Shown piece by piece: positions 1 to 11,518 of a stretch of DNA of 64,000 nucleotides (its first letter is position 1; each line of letters begins with the position of its first letter). Both the position numbers and the translations under genes were made by a program. The notes beneath the pieces are model-generated. The model saw only the letters and a list, made by a program, of their open reading frames with translations. It had not been told where the DNA came from and made no database searches. Origin of the DNA: Zarea fungicola (Eukaryota > Ascomycota > Sordariomycetes > Hypocreales > Cordycipitaceae); the NCBI GenBank assembly GCA_900169235.1, contig FWCC01000089.1:1-64000 (forward strand). The letters run 5' to 3'.

Positions 1-89
1 TTTTTTTTTTTTTTTTTTTGGGTCTTAACTCGGACACTGGGCAATCCTTTACATTCAATCCAGTGCAGTCCCTCATCAAATTATTCAAA

Positions 90-1605
90 ATGGACAAAGG
101 TCTTGATGAGATCATTGCCGACAAGGTTCGTCTTCACTGCCAATCAGCCTGTGCTGAACGTCGAACGAGTACTAACACTCTGCGTCTTGATAGCGAAGCA
201 GCGGCCCTCGGAACAACAACCGCCGTACTGGTGGAGATAGGCGTCGTGATCGTCGTGACACCCGTGACTCCCGTGACGGCCCTCGTGATGGCGTCAGAAA
301 GGTTGGAACTCCTGCGGTCATCTTGCAAAACGTGTTCGGCTCACTCGCTAATGCTCGTCGCATCCAGGTGCCTCACCCTCCCCATCGTTCCTTGCTTCTC
401 GACTGCGTCAACGCGCCTTATGGCCCCTCTGCCGAGCTGATACCTGAATATCCTTGACAATTGACAAGCTTGAGCAAGGCGCGCAACCTTGACAAAGTCT
501 TTGGCTAACCCGAATTTCCTACTGCCAAAACAGTCGTATCGCAATGAGCCACGAAGCATAGACAGGTTTGTTCGGACGTTTTCTCCAATGCCCGTCACGG
601 GGAGCTAATACGTTGCACCAGCGAATGGGTTCATGATCGATTCGAAGACGATGGTATTTCAGCCGTGACTCGTCTCACCGACAAACTATTGTACTGAACA
701 TCCAATTAGATCGCCGTCGTGCGCCTGCCCCCAGACGCCGCCGAGAGTCACCGCAGCCGTATGTTGTAGCACGCTCCATTGCTCCAAAGGAACCCTGCTA
801 ATGCCATCGTAGCAATGGCGAGGCCAAGGGAACCAAAATCAAGGTCGAAAACCTGCACTACGATCTCACCGAGGAAGACTTGAGTGTACGCGGCATCTGC
901 CACCGTTTGCGATGCAATGCTAACATCAGGTCAAGGAGCTCTTTCGCCGAATTGGACATGTTGTTCGCCTACAGATCAAGTTTGATCGAGCTGGCCGGTC
1001 TGAAGGCATCGCTTTTATCACGTATGAGACCAGGGATGACGCTGAGGAAGCTGTCAAGCAATTTGACGGCGCAAACGCCAACGGTAGGCTTGCCTTGTCC
1101 AAATTTTTCAATCGGCCTGCTAATATTTGCAGGACAACCTATTCGTCTTTCCATACTTCCGAATCGCAACCCCTTCGACAACGCCGTCATGCCTGGCCGC
1201 CCGCTCTCCGAGCGCATCTCAGCCCCGGGTGGATACACCGATGAGGAGGCGGCTCGCAGAGGTATTGACAGATACATCCCCGGTGGTGGACGTGATCGTT
1301 CGAGAAGCCCCGGTCGCGGAGCAGGCCGTCGTGGTGGACGGCGCCCCGGTGCGCGCCGTGAAGGTGGCGCCCGGGATGGTAGGGATGGCAGGGATGGCAG
1401 GGATGGCAGAGAAGGGCGTGGCGGCCGTGGCGACCGTGGAAACCCGCGCCCCAAGAAAACCCAGGGAGAATTAGATGCAGATATGGATGACTACTTTACT
1501 GCCAATGGTGGTGGGGTCCCTGCGGAGGGAACCACTGGTGCTGACGGCACGGCCGAGGGTGCTGCGCCTGCCCCAGGTGCCGGTGATATCGACATGATTG
1601 AGTAA
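90..1605 (+). CDS. yra1: Yra1/ALYREF-type mRNA export adaptor (RRM protein)
   Basis: Predicted nuclear adaptor that links spliced mRNA and the UAP56/Sub2 helicase to the Mex67 export receptor (family knowledge). The exons I deduce are 90-125, 194-301, 534-565, 622-653, 710-758, 813-885, 930-1083 and 1133-1605, giving 318 residues with all phases agreeing. Residues 1-12 (MDKGLDEIIADK) are the N-terminal UAP56-binding motif. An Arg-rich stretch follows, then one RRM at about 94-170, including KIKVENLHYDL and SEGIAFITY. Next come a PGRPLSERIS segment and an RGG/DGR-rich tail. The protein ends near a second UAP56-binding motif, ELDADMDDYF. The ATG at 90 is chosen because it opens the conserved motif. 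The 232-nt intron at 302-533 is the largest. An extra exon inside it cannot be excluded, but the direct join DGVRK-SYRNEP matches what I recall of related proteins. Confidence 0.9.
1376..1412 (+). repeat. 9-bp tandem repeat coding for Asp-Gly-Arg
   Basis: About four copies of a GGATGGCAG-like unit lie in frame inside the last exon of the Yra1-like gene. They encode the run of DGR triplets within the RGG-type RNA-binding tail. Copy number could vary between strains by replication slippage. Confidence 0.7.
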
Positions 1606-2689
1606 TAAGTAAGACTCATCAATGTAGTATCTTTGTACGGTTATTTCGGTTTGTTTAGTTAACAATGGTTATCGGCTGGGTACCTGTTTTTCTTCATGCC
1701 TAGAAAGCTTGTTTTTCTAAATCCTGAGAAGTGTAGATGTTCAATTCTTGGTTCCCTGATAATGGCGTGTGACTTTGAGTTGATTACGTTTAGTCAATCT
1801 ATTCTTCTTTTACATATGTCCGCTGTTTGAAAACATGCGTACCACCATCCGAGCATATGTCTGAGGGAAGAATTTTAATCAGTGTTATTTTTGTCGCAAA
1901 TAGTACCACTGCCTCATTTCATGTATAGTTATTCATAACATCTATTAAAACGCTTTGAGTGGACGCACTTTGACACACAGCCAAGTGACACCACAGATAT
2001 AGCCCCATCTGCATGTTCATCACTCGACGTCGAATTCTTCAGGAAGCACTCTCCATTGTTTAGGGTGTTTCCAGAGCGGGTAGTCTGATACCTGAATAAT
2101 ATCCAACTCGATGCTGATGACTTTATAGAGCGGCTAAATTGCTTTTCGCAATCGCACTTCACCTTCGCAGAAGGCTATACACTCGGCAACCTCTTCACGA
2201 ATTGTCATTTTGGACAATTTCAAGACCTTTACATTGTTGTTGAATAGACCAAACCAAGCAATCACAGTTTTTGGACAAGACCTAGTGCGTCATCAGGTTT
2301 TGTGGTGATCCCTGCAGGGCGCCCCTGTCCGAGGCTAGATGGAGATTGACACTCAACTTAGTTACGATTCTTGCTGCCGTATCAGAAGTGTCCGAGGGGG
2401 TTTGCTATGCCGATAGTTCTATTAACGGTAAAGCAGCTGGAAGCCCAATTATAATACGCAATTAGCCGGCTACTTGCAGGATTTGCAACTAAGGCATGTG
2501 TCCGCCGCCGATGGAATTTAATAGGGAGCACGGACAATCACAGCATGTCCTTGTTCTATTCTCACATTCTAAATCGGGGTATAAATCTTGTGTGTATTTA
2601 CATCTGGCCCGCCAGTCAATGGTGTACGATGCTCCAGCACGTTATCAAATTAAAAAGAAAAAGTCTTATACGCCAAAGAACAGCGTCCT
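1606..2689. other. Intergenic region between convergent genes
   Basis: This lies between the stop of the Yra1-like gene and the stop of the dynein intermediate chain gene. It should hold both 3' untranslated regions. The open frames here are short, start-poor and without recognisable motifs. I see no RNA gene or repeat. Confidence 0.6.
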
Positions 2690-4824
2690 TTAGACAATCA
2701 TGGCTCCATTAACGCCTACAGCCTCGACACGGTTAATTAATTTCTTCACGTTTGTCCACTCTTCATTCTTCAGTGCTTCCTTGCCGCCCAGACCGCTTGC
2801 CACCTCGAACACGGTGACAGAGCCGTCAATGCCACCAGTAGCAAGGCGTTTGCCCTCATTTGGCTCCCATGCAACCTTGTTCAGGCTCTTAGACAGCATC
2901 GTCCGTCCATCCTGTCGCTGGCTCGGCGTGATTCTCGAAATCGGCTCCTCGGTCTCCTTGCTAATGTCCCAGAGCTCTAGCCAGCCGGCGCCGTCCACGA
3001 GGGCAAACACGCTTGGCTTGACGGGGGACCACTTGGCATCGTAGACTACATCTTCTCGCACAAAATCGATGAGCGGTGAGATGTTGCCGTCGCCGGAACT
3101 AATGGTGGATGTAGCGGCAGGGGCACGGACCTTCCACAGCTTCACACTCCAATCCAATGAGGATGAGAGGACAAGATCGCCGAGGTCGACAGGGCCGCGC
3201 GACGGATGGAAGTCAACAGACATGACAGGCGCCGTATGGCCCTTGTAGCAAATCTTCTTGTCCACACCAGCTTTAGCACCGGCGCGGTCATATCTGTGAC
3301 AGGGGAAGATGGTGCCCTCTTCACTGCCAACCAAGAAGAAGGTTGGATCGGTTTGGGGAAAGGAAAGGCAGGTAGGGCTGACATCTTCGACAGCCACTTT
3401 TGCCTGGGCGGGGTTCTTGAGTTCTAGAAGCTCCTGCGGCTGGGCAAAGACGTCCATGCTCCAACCACAGACAACACCATCTGTGGAGCATGAGATGATG
3501 TTGTTTGCGTTTTGTGTGCCAACAATATCAACGGAGTAAATTGGGTGCGCATGGCCAAATCCGGTCAACGGGGTCTTCTGCACCGGCGCAGCCTTGGCAC
3601 GAGTATCCCATAACAGAACCTGGCCGCTATAAGAGCCGCCAAAAATTAGATTCGGGTGGTACGGCGAGAATTTGGCCGTCAAAATGTCTGATTGCGCAGT
3701 AAAGACGTATTCGGGACGGTCATGCATGTGTGTGTTCCAGACTTGAACAAGACCATCGGGTTCATGTGGTGCAGTAGGATTCTTTGTGTAGGAGGCGAGT
3801 AGAAGCTCACTGAATTTTGGTGAAAAATCAATGCTGCTGATCATGCGCTTCTTGGACCAGCGGTCGTCGAAGAATTGTGCCACTTCTTTTATCCTGGTTT
3901 GGCCACGTCCACCGGTGTTTCCAGTCTCGTCATCCTCCTCTTCCAAATCCTTGCCCTGCAAGGAATAATCAGTGAGGATATCGTATGTCTCCTGGTCAAT
4001 GGCTCGTTCAATGACCTTTGTCGACTGGTCTAAAAAGTCCACAAATTCATCTGAGCGTGTCACAGCTTCCAGCTCCTCAGCGGTAAGCTCTCTAATAGGA
4101 TAGTTTACCGCAGCAGCCGTCTGGACTGTCTCATCACCATCTGTCAAACGCTCTCGCGCAGCTCTAAGCTCTTCCTCCACCTCGTCCCGGATCTTCTGGC
4201 GTAGTTCTTCCTCTCGATCCCGTTCTCGCCGACTGAGTTTTTTCGATGGAGTTGTAATAGAGCCAGCGGCATCCTCTTGATCTGATTGGATGGACTGCGC
4301 TCGTGGTCTTGCAGGCGATGTCCACCCATCTGTTGTCTGGACTCCCTTGCTGTAGGAAAAGATTTCCTTTACAGGAGATGGAGGGCATTCGTATACAGTG
4401 GTCAAGGGGGCTGTGCTCAGGTGGACAGCTGGTGCGGATTGGCCACTCGGAGGGGCTGCAGATTCCAAGGTTTCGTTGCTCAGTTCTCCGGCGCTGAGAA
4501 CACTGTTCGGTCGACTACCGCGGGGGGCAGGAGACCCAGGGCCTCCAGTAGTGGTCGATCCGGGACGGCTCTCGCCTACAAGACTGTTTATAAGAGATTC
4601 GATTTCGCGACGGCTATCTGCTCTGCCTGGCGTTGGTGACACGAGCTATAGTATTTTGGTTTTAGTCCAGTGACGGTCGTGGGCAGAGCTCCATATCCTA
4701 CCTCACCCGGGGACCCCATACTTTGGCGTCCCGCGTTTGCCTGCTCGGCACGAAGCGCCCGGCGAGCCTTTAGCTCCGCAAGCTTCGCCTTCTTGGCAAG
4801 AATTTCCTCATGGCGTTGTTGCAT
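2690..4824 (-). CDS. nudI: Cytoplasmic dynein intermediate chain (WD40)
   Basis: Predicted non-catalytic subunit of cytoplasmic dynein that joins the heavy chain to light chains and dynactin for minus-end transport and nuclear migration. Two exons on the minus strand, 4824-4702 and 4645-2690, with a 56-nt intron, give 692 residues. The N terminus (MQQRHEEILAKKAKLAELKA) is the charged helix that binds dynactin p150 in this family. A canonical LC8 light-chain motif, SKGVQTTDG, sits at about residues 140-147. An acidic, Glu-rich linker is followed by a WD40 propeller from about residue 290 to the C terminus, with typical units such as VQVWNTH, VLLWDTR, VKLWKV and LELWDIS. It shares its upstream region with the divergent ATP synthase subunit e gene. 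The nudI symbol is the Aspergillus name for this subunit. Confidence 0.93.
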
Positions 4825-5458
4825 GATGTTGTTTCTGGCCCATCACCAGCCTAGAACCACTAGCTGCTGGGTGATGGTGTGTCACCTCGGGGCACTAATA
4901 ACGCTTGGATGTACTGATATCCCACCGTAGATGATATGTAAAGTTGTTGCGAAGCCCGTAGTGTGACAGTGCGGTAGTGCGGTTCACTCGGTATATGTTA
5001 GAATCGCCGTCAACATGAAGAAAGTAAAATATAAGAGCCAAAAGGGTTACACTGTACTAGCAGTGTTCAGGGCTACCAGAGTAGACGCGACTGTTGTAGC
5101 TGCCAGACGTACATACAACAGCGGTGGGCCACACAGATAATTAGCGCCACGGCAGCCCCTGGAGCTCCTTCATCTGTGTGGCTGGTGAGCTGGCAAGCTG
5201 GCAAGCTGGCAGCAGTCTCGCGCCATGCATCACGTGACTGTTGCAGCCATTTTTTGAGCCGCCGTCACCTTTGACCGAGCTTCATGGCCAGGTTGGAAAA
5301 TCTGCGACTTTTCCCGAGAATAGAAGGTTTCTTCGCATCAATTCACGACGCAACTCTCCAGCACTTTGCCGACCGGGCCAATTGATCTCAGCTGACCACG
5401 CCAGTATCTTTCCTATAATTCAGCAAAGTTCTTGACCGCGACGCTCGAGTTTTTCGCC
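4825..5458. promoter_or_regulatory. Divergent promoter region, dynein IC / ATP synthase e
   Basis: 634 bp separate the two divergent start codons, so both promoters and 5' leaders must lie here. It contains a tandem 8-bp repeat at 5188-5211. I recognise no TATA box or specific factor site with confidence. Confidence 0.5.
5188..5211 (+). repeat. Three tandem copies of AGCTGGCA
   Basis: Three perfect, contiguous 8-bp units lie about 250 bp upstream of the ATP synthase subunit e start. No known function; likely a slippage-prone microrepeat. Confidence 0.8.
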
Positions 5459-5962
5459 ATGGTTTCAACAGGAGTGAACGTATGTTGCGCACTTCTGGAA
5501 TGTCCTGTCATCTTGCCTGCATCGCCAACCAGCGTCCTTCGGCCTGACAGGGCTGCCCAAAAATATCACAATATATGTGCAGCAGCATACTGATATTCTT
5601 ATATATAGGTTCTGCGGTGGTCCGCCCTTGCCGCCGGTATCTTCTACGGCTTTAGCCACCAACGTACCATCACTGCCAGCCAAAAGGCCAACCATAGCAA
5701 GCACGAGTACGAGAAGAAGCAAAAATTGATAGATGAGGCCAAGGCCGAATATGCCAAGCAGAAGAACCCAGCTCCTGCTGCAAAGGATGATGGTGCGTCT
5801 TATGTCTTACAGCATTACTCTACCAACCGCAGCGACAATGGCGCAGAGATGCTCCCTGGCCGGAGGGATATGCTAACAGCAGATACAGTCATCACCGATG
5901 TCAACAGTCCCCAGTTCGACCTCGAGAAGTTCCTGACAAAGGTTGCCCAGGAGAACCCTTAA
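5459..5962 (+). CDS. ATP21: Mitochondrial ATP synthase subunit e
   Basis: Small inner-membrane subunit of the F1Fo ATP synthase. In yeast (ATP21/TIM11) it promotes dimerisation of the complex and cristae shape. Exons 5459-5479, 5609-5792 and 5889-5962 give 92 residues. The first exon encodes only MVSTGVN. The second carries the single membrane segment with a GxxxG motif (AGIFYG), the dimerisation signature of subunit e. It is followed by the charged SKHEYEKKQKLIDEAKAEYA segment, which probably forms a coiled coil in the intermembrane space. The last exon encodes the short C terminus. Length and layout match the family. Confidence 0.9.
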
Positions 5963-6690
5963 TTTTAGCTAGCCAAGCTGGTGGTTGGAACGGAGAGTAG
6001 GGGGCGACGGGCCTCGGGTCCGGCCAACGAAGCGGCGATTTTCGATTGAGCCGAAAACCTATTCGCCGAATACCTGGGCGTGATGCAACAGGATTAATGT
6101 ATGATTTAAAGCACACTCGCGATGCTGCATAGAAATTTCCTTGGGTTCGCGTTTACGCAATTTGTACAGGTGTAAAATACGCGCAGTTAGACGGTTCTGA
6201 GTGACCACAAAAAGCAAAATATCAAATGCATTTACCATTTACCGAGCCTACCGATCAACCTACGGCGGGAATGATGTAGATGCTGGTACCAAAGCCACAA
6301 TGACCAGTTACTACAATGATGAACCCGCCAGGCCTGGTAAAGGCTGGGTGAACAGGAAGTGCAATAATCGAGCCCGACTGCGAAGCTTGACCAGCCAAGA
6401 TAAAGATCCATCCAATTGCTGTCTAGGTAAGGTTGGAATAGCTTGGCTTTCGATCATCATCTCCTTCTTGCACTTCATAACATTACAACTGAATTGACAG
6501 TTGTAAATAATAAGCAAACGCTACCTCTGAACCTGCCTTGCTTCGAGGCGTCTTGTTGCATCAGCCCACGCAGGAGCGCTGCGCTGAGAAAGCAAAGAGG
6601 GCAGGCAAGAGGCTGCGGCTGTTCATCTCAGCAAGCACCCTCCAAGTTTCCAAGGGCCGTTTGTAAGGATGCTTGGATTTCAACATCGAA
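5963..6690. other. Intergenic region
   Basis: This holds the 3' end of the ATP synthase subunit e gene and the presumed promoter of the next gene on the same strand. Short frames only; no convincing coding or RNA feature. Confidence 0.5.
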
Positions 6691-8242
6691 ATGGGATCCG
6701 AGGGTACTAAAAGACAGAAAAACTTCTCGAATACGGTGAACTGCGAACAGGCAGACTCCAAAGACGAGTATTGCATGAAATGGCTCGCTGCGATAGCCTC
6801 GACCTCGCAACAGAACGAAACCAGATGTCTATCGCAACAACATTCGCTCGAGTCTTGTGCAAATATCTTCAGCTCTAGCAATTCGAGTTCATATCACTCT
6901 ACCCAGGCATCACCACGCTATGCAAGGCACCACATGCGCCACCAACCAGCTCTTGCCGCAATAGACCCGATGGCGAGGGAAGATCCAGTAGACTTTTCGG
7001 AGATCATTATTCATGAATCTTCGAATGCTACTCCCTACAAAGGTTCCAAGTATGAGAAGCGTCCCCGACGTAAAACGCGCCCAGATCGTTATGATCCCCA
7101 TCGCCAACGACGAAACGATCCTGGAACTACTGGATTATCTCGCCGGGAGCGGCGTAACTGCAAGAGAGAAAGACCACGATCACGAAGAGAAGTCATGAAC
7201 AACTTTTACTCTTCCGCTGTGGGAACGAGACGTGTGCTTGTAAGTGGAGGTTTTGACCAGTGAACTTCCACTTACCTGCAGCTCACTTACACGGCAGACA
7301 GATGAAACCTGCATTAGCGACTGGGGCATTCGTAAATGGACGAGGCTCCATTTCAACTCCGCGTGAGCATTACAAAGGTCGATGACTTAAAATTTTTCTA
7401 ATACACCTACAGTTGCCGATTTAACTTTTAACGAGTTGACATTTCCAGTCGCCCGGGGAGGAAAAACTACTCCAGAGCAAAAGCTGCCACAACAGCGTTC
7501 AAACGGCGCCCGTAACCGATCTAATTCACAAAGTCGAGTTGAGCCAAATATTTCAGAACACTCAAACCCGCAGGAATCACCATTAGTCGTCAGTTCTCGC
7601 CCAAACACTCCAACAACACCATGCCAGCGTCCGTCGCGGAAACGGAAGACAAACTACGCCGATACAGATCCCAAATTAAAACAGGCTGATGAACAAGTCA
7701 AAACGCCGGTTCCAGTTAAAAAATACGTTGACAACGGGGTCAGTCCAGTGGGGAATAAAAGTTTAGATCAATGCCCCGGCACTACAGTTGCAGAAGAGGC
7801 AGTGAAGCACCCGCAGCTTCCTGTCCTGGTACCTACAAATAATGGGCAGCCTGATTTATACGACCATTACTACAATATTCTTCCAATGGCTCCAAAGCCA
7901 TCTTATGTGCCTGGTTATTGTACCAACGGTAGATTCGAACCAGTAACGCTATGGCCACAGCCTGTGATGGGGTCGCATGAAGTGTCTCTGAAGGCTAATC
8001 CCACTTCATTCACAGATGCTGTTACAGAATGTCATGAGCAGCTAGACTATGAACAGGCCCAACAACTAAACTACAGATCCGAATACATTGAACACAGGCC
8101 AGAAACACATACTAGCATTGATAATGATGCTAATGGATTTAGTGCATTTAATCCAAGTCAAGGTGGGCATGAACTTTTGGAGTCGGTGTATAAACCTGAT
8201 GAAGAGGCAAGGGAGTTCTGGCGACCAAATTTTCTCCGCTAA
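6691..8242 (+). CDS. Uncharacterised basic, mostly disordered protein
   Basis: I do not recognise a family. Two long frames join in phase through introns 7240-7301 and 7363-7412, giving exons 6691-7239, 7302-7362 and 7413-8242 and 479 residues. The ATG at 6691 is the first in frame after an upstream stop at 6664, but a more upstream exon is possible. Visible features are a strongly basic cluster at about 110-165 (KRPRRKTRPDRYD, RRERRNCKRERPRSRR), which could be a nuclear localisation or nucleic-acid-binding stretch, and a second basic site (RPSRKRK). There is a long Pro/Ser/Gln/Asn-rich low-complexity centre and an acidic C terminus ending EFWRPNFLR. No membrane segment or signal peptide. A nuclear role is a guess from charge only. 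Confidence 0.55.
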
Positions 8243-8290
8243 TTAAAATATGATGTATGCCTTGCGTATTAGAATCTGAGGTCGAATACA

Positions 8291-9347
8291 TTATTCTGGC
8301 TCCTGGTCTTTCCACTTTGTTTGAAGACTCTCTACGTCCATACCACACAGCACAGCTTTGGCAACAATAGAACGCGCCTTTCCAGATACCGGCGCATCGA
8401 TCATCTTGCCATCCATGGTCCATGCTCCTCGACCAGCGGCTGCTGCTTTTTCATCTGCAATAACTAGCCGGACGGCCCATTCCACTTCTTCTGGCGTTGG
8501 CGCAAATAGCCTTTGAACAACGTCGACCTGTGAAGGATGGATGCATTGCTTGCCGTTGAATCCCATGGCCTTGCCTCCGCTACACTCTTCTGCCAAGTTT
8601 TTTAGCCCCTGGTCGCCACGGAACGAAGTACACACAAGATCGATGGCACTGGGGAGTCCAAATGCCTTGGCGGCGGTGACAATTGCGGAGCGCGCGTAAA
8701 GAAACTCGGTCAGTGACGGCGTGCGCGTAATGGATAAGTCGAGTGCAAAGTCCTCGGCGGCAAAGATGAGGCCGCTGAGGTATGGTGAAGCTTTGCATAT
8801 GGCTGACAAGTCCATAATGGCCTTGGCCGACTCAATCAAAGCAATAATTTTGATGGGGCTACTTCCTGCGGATGATGCCACTGTCTCTTTTCTGCAGCTG
8901 TGCCTCCCAGGGCTAACATGACGCAGAACATCGGTGACGAAGGAGAGATCGGCGGCAGACTCAACCTTGGGCACGACGACGGCGTCGACGAGGTCGAGCG
9001 GCGCCAGATTGGTTAGGTCGTCAAGTGCAAACGGTGTAGAGATGGCGTTGATGCGGACGGCGAGCTCGGAGATTGTGGGTGGTCTAGTGGTGAGGGAGGC
9101 GATGTGGGAACGGAGGGCGATGCGCGCCGATGGTTTGGCGGATGGTGTTACGGAATCTTCGAGGTCGTAGGTAATGTTGTCAGAGCGCAGACCGAGGGAT
9201 TTGGTGAGCATTTTTTGGGATGATGCGGGAACTGTCAAGCAGGTGTGAGGAATTTCCGGATGTTAGCTGTATGGGAGATGGCAAGGGGAGAATACCATAT
9301 AAGAGTGAGCGCCTTAGGACAGCGGAAGACCTGGCTGCGGCGGCCAT
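8291..9347 (-). CDS. HpcH/HpaI aldolase, citrate lyase beta-like (CLYBL type)
   Basis: Predicted carbon-carbon lyase of the HpcH/HpaI family, closest to citrate lyase beta-like proteins. Human CLYBL is a mitochondrial enzyme cleaving citramalyl-CoA. Exons 9347-9296 and 9231-8291 give 330 residues. The junction restores the family N terminus [15 protein letters not shown]. Other landmarks are the YDLEDSV motif with the metal-ligand and active-site acidic residues, [32 protein letters not shown] and [10 protein letters not shown]. The first 17 residues are Ala/Arg-rich, which fits a short mitochondrial presequence. The gene is convergent with the preceding gene, with only 48 bp between the stop codons. 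Confidence 0.88.
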
Positions 9348-10110
9348 TGTGAGAGGTGAGAAGTGATAGTACACAACTACGAAATGTAGCGAGGTAAGAT
9401 GAAGTCAGAAGCTCTCTTAGAAACAAGCCACAAGATTCGATTTAAATTCAAGTCCAATAGGGCTAGCTTACACGCCATTGGGCATAAACAGCACAAAACA
9501 CAGACAGCTGATGAAGCTATTCCGGTGACGTCGCCGGTGCTCTGTCCACCCCCCCACAACACTCGGAGCTTACTGCTGCCCGCTGAATTTAGTACCAGTA
9601 ACAGGTACATAGGTACCTACTTTTATTTGGTAGTCCATGAGCCCCAGCACAGAGTAGCCCAGCGTCTCGCAGTACCACCCACCACACCACTCCTGCAGGT
9701 ATCTTTTCTGCCAAAAACGCTGCAAAAGATACCTACCCAGGTACCCGCGTAGGTACTTTGATGTTCTTCCCCTGCCACGCCAAGACCACATCAGCTGTGG
9801 GCCTCGAGAAATAGTACGTACCTGGCGAACCGTCCACGTAGCTTGCGCGCGACACACCCCATCTCGCCAGCAATCCGACAACAGTTACTACATACACACT
9901 CTGCGCCGGCTTCCTTTCTTCCATCTTTTGCGTCGGTCCAATTCGAATCTGGAGCTTCTGCCTCGCCATTTCAGAAAAGCTTAACAAAGGCAACCCATAA
10001 ACCGCGACAACATCCAAGGCATCCCTAGGAGCAGGGACTGTCCTACGCAACGGAGACCACGTTTACAGCATCCCACCACAACCACGCAATTATCTCCATA
10101 GTCGTTCGAG
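9348..10110. promoter_or_regulatory. Divergent promoter region, CLYBL-like / TVP23
   Basis: 763 bp between divergent start codons. The stretch at 9600-9830 is unusually rich in AGGTA/TACCT words, including one perfect 10-bp palindrome listed separately. No coding sequence is evident. Confidence 0.5.
9610..9619. promoter_or_regulatory. TAGGTACCTA palindrome
   Basis: A perfect 10-bp palindrome about 490 bp upstream of the TVP23 start, with several nearby half-sites (TACCTACCCAGGTACC near 9731, GTAGGTACT near 9750). The same palindrome recurs upstream of the checkpoint kinase. Binding factor unknown. Confidence 0.35.
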
Positions 10111-10988
10111 ATGAACGCAGCGACACAACAAGCCAACCCTGGCGAGCTGAGCTGGAGGCTCTCTTCGCACCCCATTACGCTTTTGACGTTTTTGGGCTTT
10201 AGAATATGTACGACAAACGCCATATCCAATCCGCAGGGGATTACGAGGCAGAATCTATTGCTTTATTGCTCATGTCGCGATCTTGCTAACCCACGTTTGT
10301 CTTTGAATGTAGCTAGCGTATTGGTATATTTCCTTGGCCTTTGGGTCATAAAGAGCATGTAAGTTCGCAACAACCGATCCCCAGTCCCCTCGTCGCTCTG
10401 TAGTAACTTCCGCCCGCCTCGTTTTCGCTTTCGCTAATACAATTTCGCTTCACAGGATCATGATCTTCATCATCACTATCCTCCTCCTCGCCGCCGACTT
10501 TTACTACCTCAAAAACATTGCCGGCCGCCGCCTCGTAGGCCTCCGCTGGTGGAACGAGGTTGATCCTTCGACGGGCGACTCCAAGTGGGTGTTTGAGAGC
10601 AGCGAGCCCGGCACCAAAGTGGTCAACGCGACAGATTCGCGCTTCTTCTGGCTCAGCCTCTACGTCCAGCCTCTGCTGTGGATTCTTCTTGCTGTGCTGG
10701 CGATTGTTCGTCTCCAGTTTCTGTGGCTACCGCTCGTTAGTACGTGGTCAATGGCCCATTCGTCTGCTCGGGTCTACCGATGTGTTTTTCTATGTTTATT
10801 TGTTTTTACTAACTATAGCTGCCTTGTTAGTCATTGCTCTTGTTCTTACCGTCATGAACACGCTTGCGTTCTCGCGCTGCGACAAGTTTAGCCAGGCCTC
10901 CAACTTGGCAGGCAGTGCCTTGGGCACCACGAATTTCGCGGGGACGCTGGCTACCAACATGGTTGGTCGTTTCTTCTCGCGCGGTTAA
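10111..10988 (+). CDS. TVP23: Golgi membrane protein TVP23
   Basis: Conserved four-helix Golgi/trans-Golgi vesicle protein (DUF846), associated in yeast with Yip family proteins and vesicle trafficking. Exons 10111-10207, 10313-10358, 10456-10739 and 10819-10988 give 198 residues. The splice joins rebuild the family sequence: [20 protein letters not shown] opens the first membrane segment, then [20 protein letters not shown] forms the second. The hallmark loop [11 protein letters not shown]...SKWVFES follows, then a third pair of hydrophobic stretches ([21 protein letters not shown] and [13 protein letters not shown]). The C terminus is Gly/Ser/Thr-rich and ends GRFFSRG. Length matches the family (about 190-200). 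Confidence 0.93.
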
Positions 10989-11518
10989 AGCGAAAAGAGT
11001 TGAGAAATAAACCTATTTTCCTTGTTTCTGGTTGGGGAGAGTTATTATGCATCTGGAGGAAGGTAATCAGCAGGTCTTCACAGGAATAGGGGAAAATCAA
11101 CAGGTTTTGACTGTCTTTGATCTGGCAACGTATGTTTTTATTCCCAGTTTATTTGTAGGCGTGTGACGGGGTTCGCGTGTCTTTGGTTCACGTGTACGTC
11201 GCCTCATTAGTTTTGAAAGCAGTTTTGTACGATTTTATACTTGGAGAATAAACAAATGGCTCATCATTTGTGTCACCTTCCGCAAATTTCACAATATTGA
11301 TGGCTAACGCATCTGGTAGTAACATATTGTTGGTATAATCAAACGAATGCAAATGGTGGTATGCTCGCAATAGGCCTTGAAAGTAAACGAAAGGGCCGCC
11401 ATCGCTCGCAAGTAAAGATCATGCTACATGCAGACGCACAACAAAGCCACGAGGAGGGAAAAAACAAACAGGCCAAAGAAATATATACACAGTGAGGTAC
11501 ATGTCGCAGATTTGGTGC
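10989..11518. other. Intergenic region between convergent genes
   Basis: 3' regions of TVP23 and of the downstream membrane-protein gene. AT-rich; nothing further recognised. Confidence 0.5.

Noticed and set aside
1..20. Poly-T run at the window edge, possible telomere or transposon end
   Set aside because: A plain homopolymer with no TTAGGG repeats or element features; the adjacent gene is an intact housekeeping gene.
969..1454. 161-codon minus-strand frame rich in SLPSLPS
   Set aside because: Antisense shadow of the DGR/RGG-coding repeat in the Yra1-like exon.
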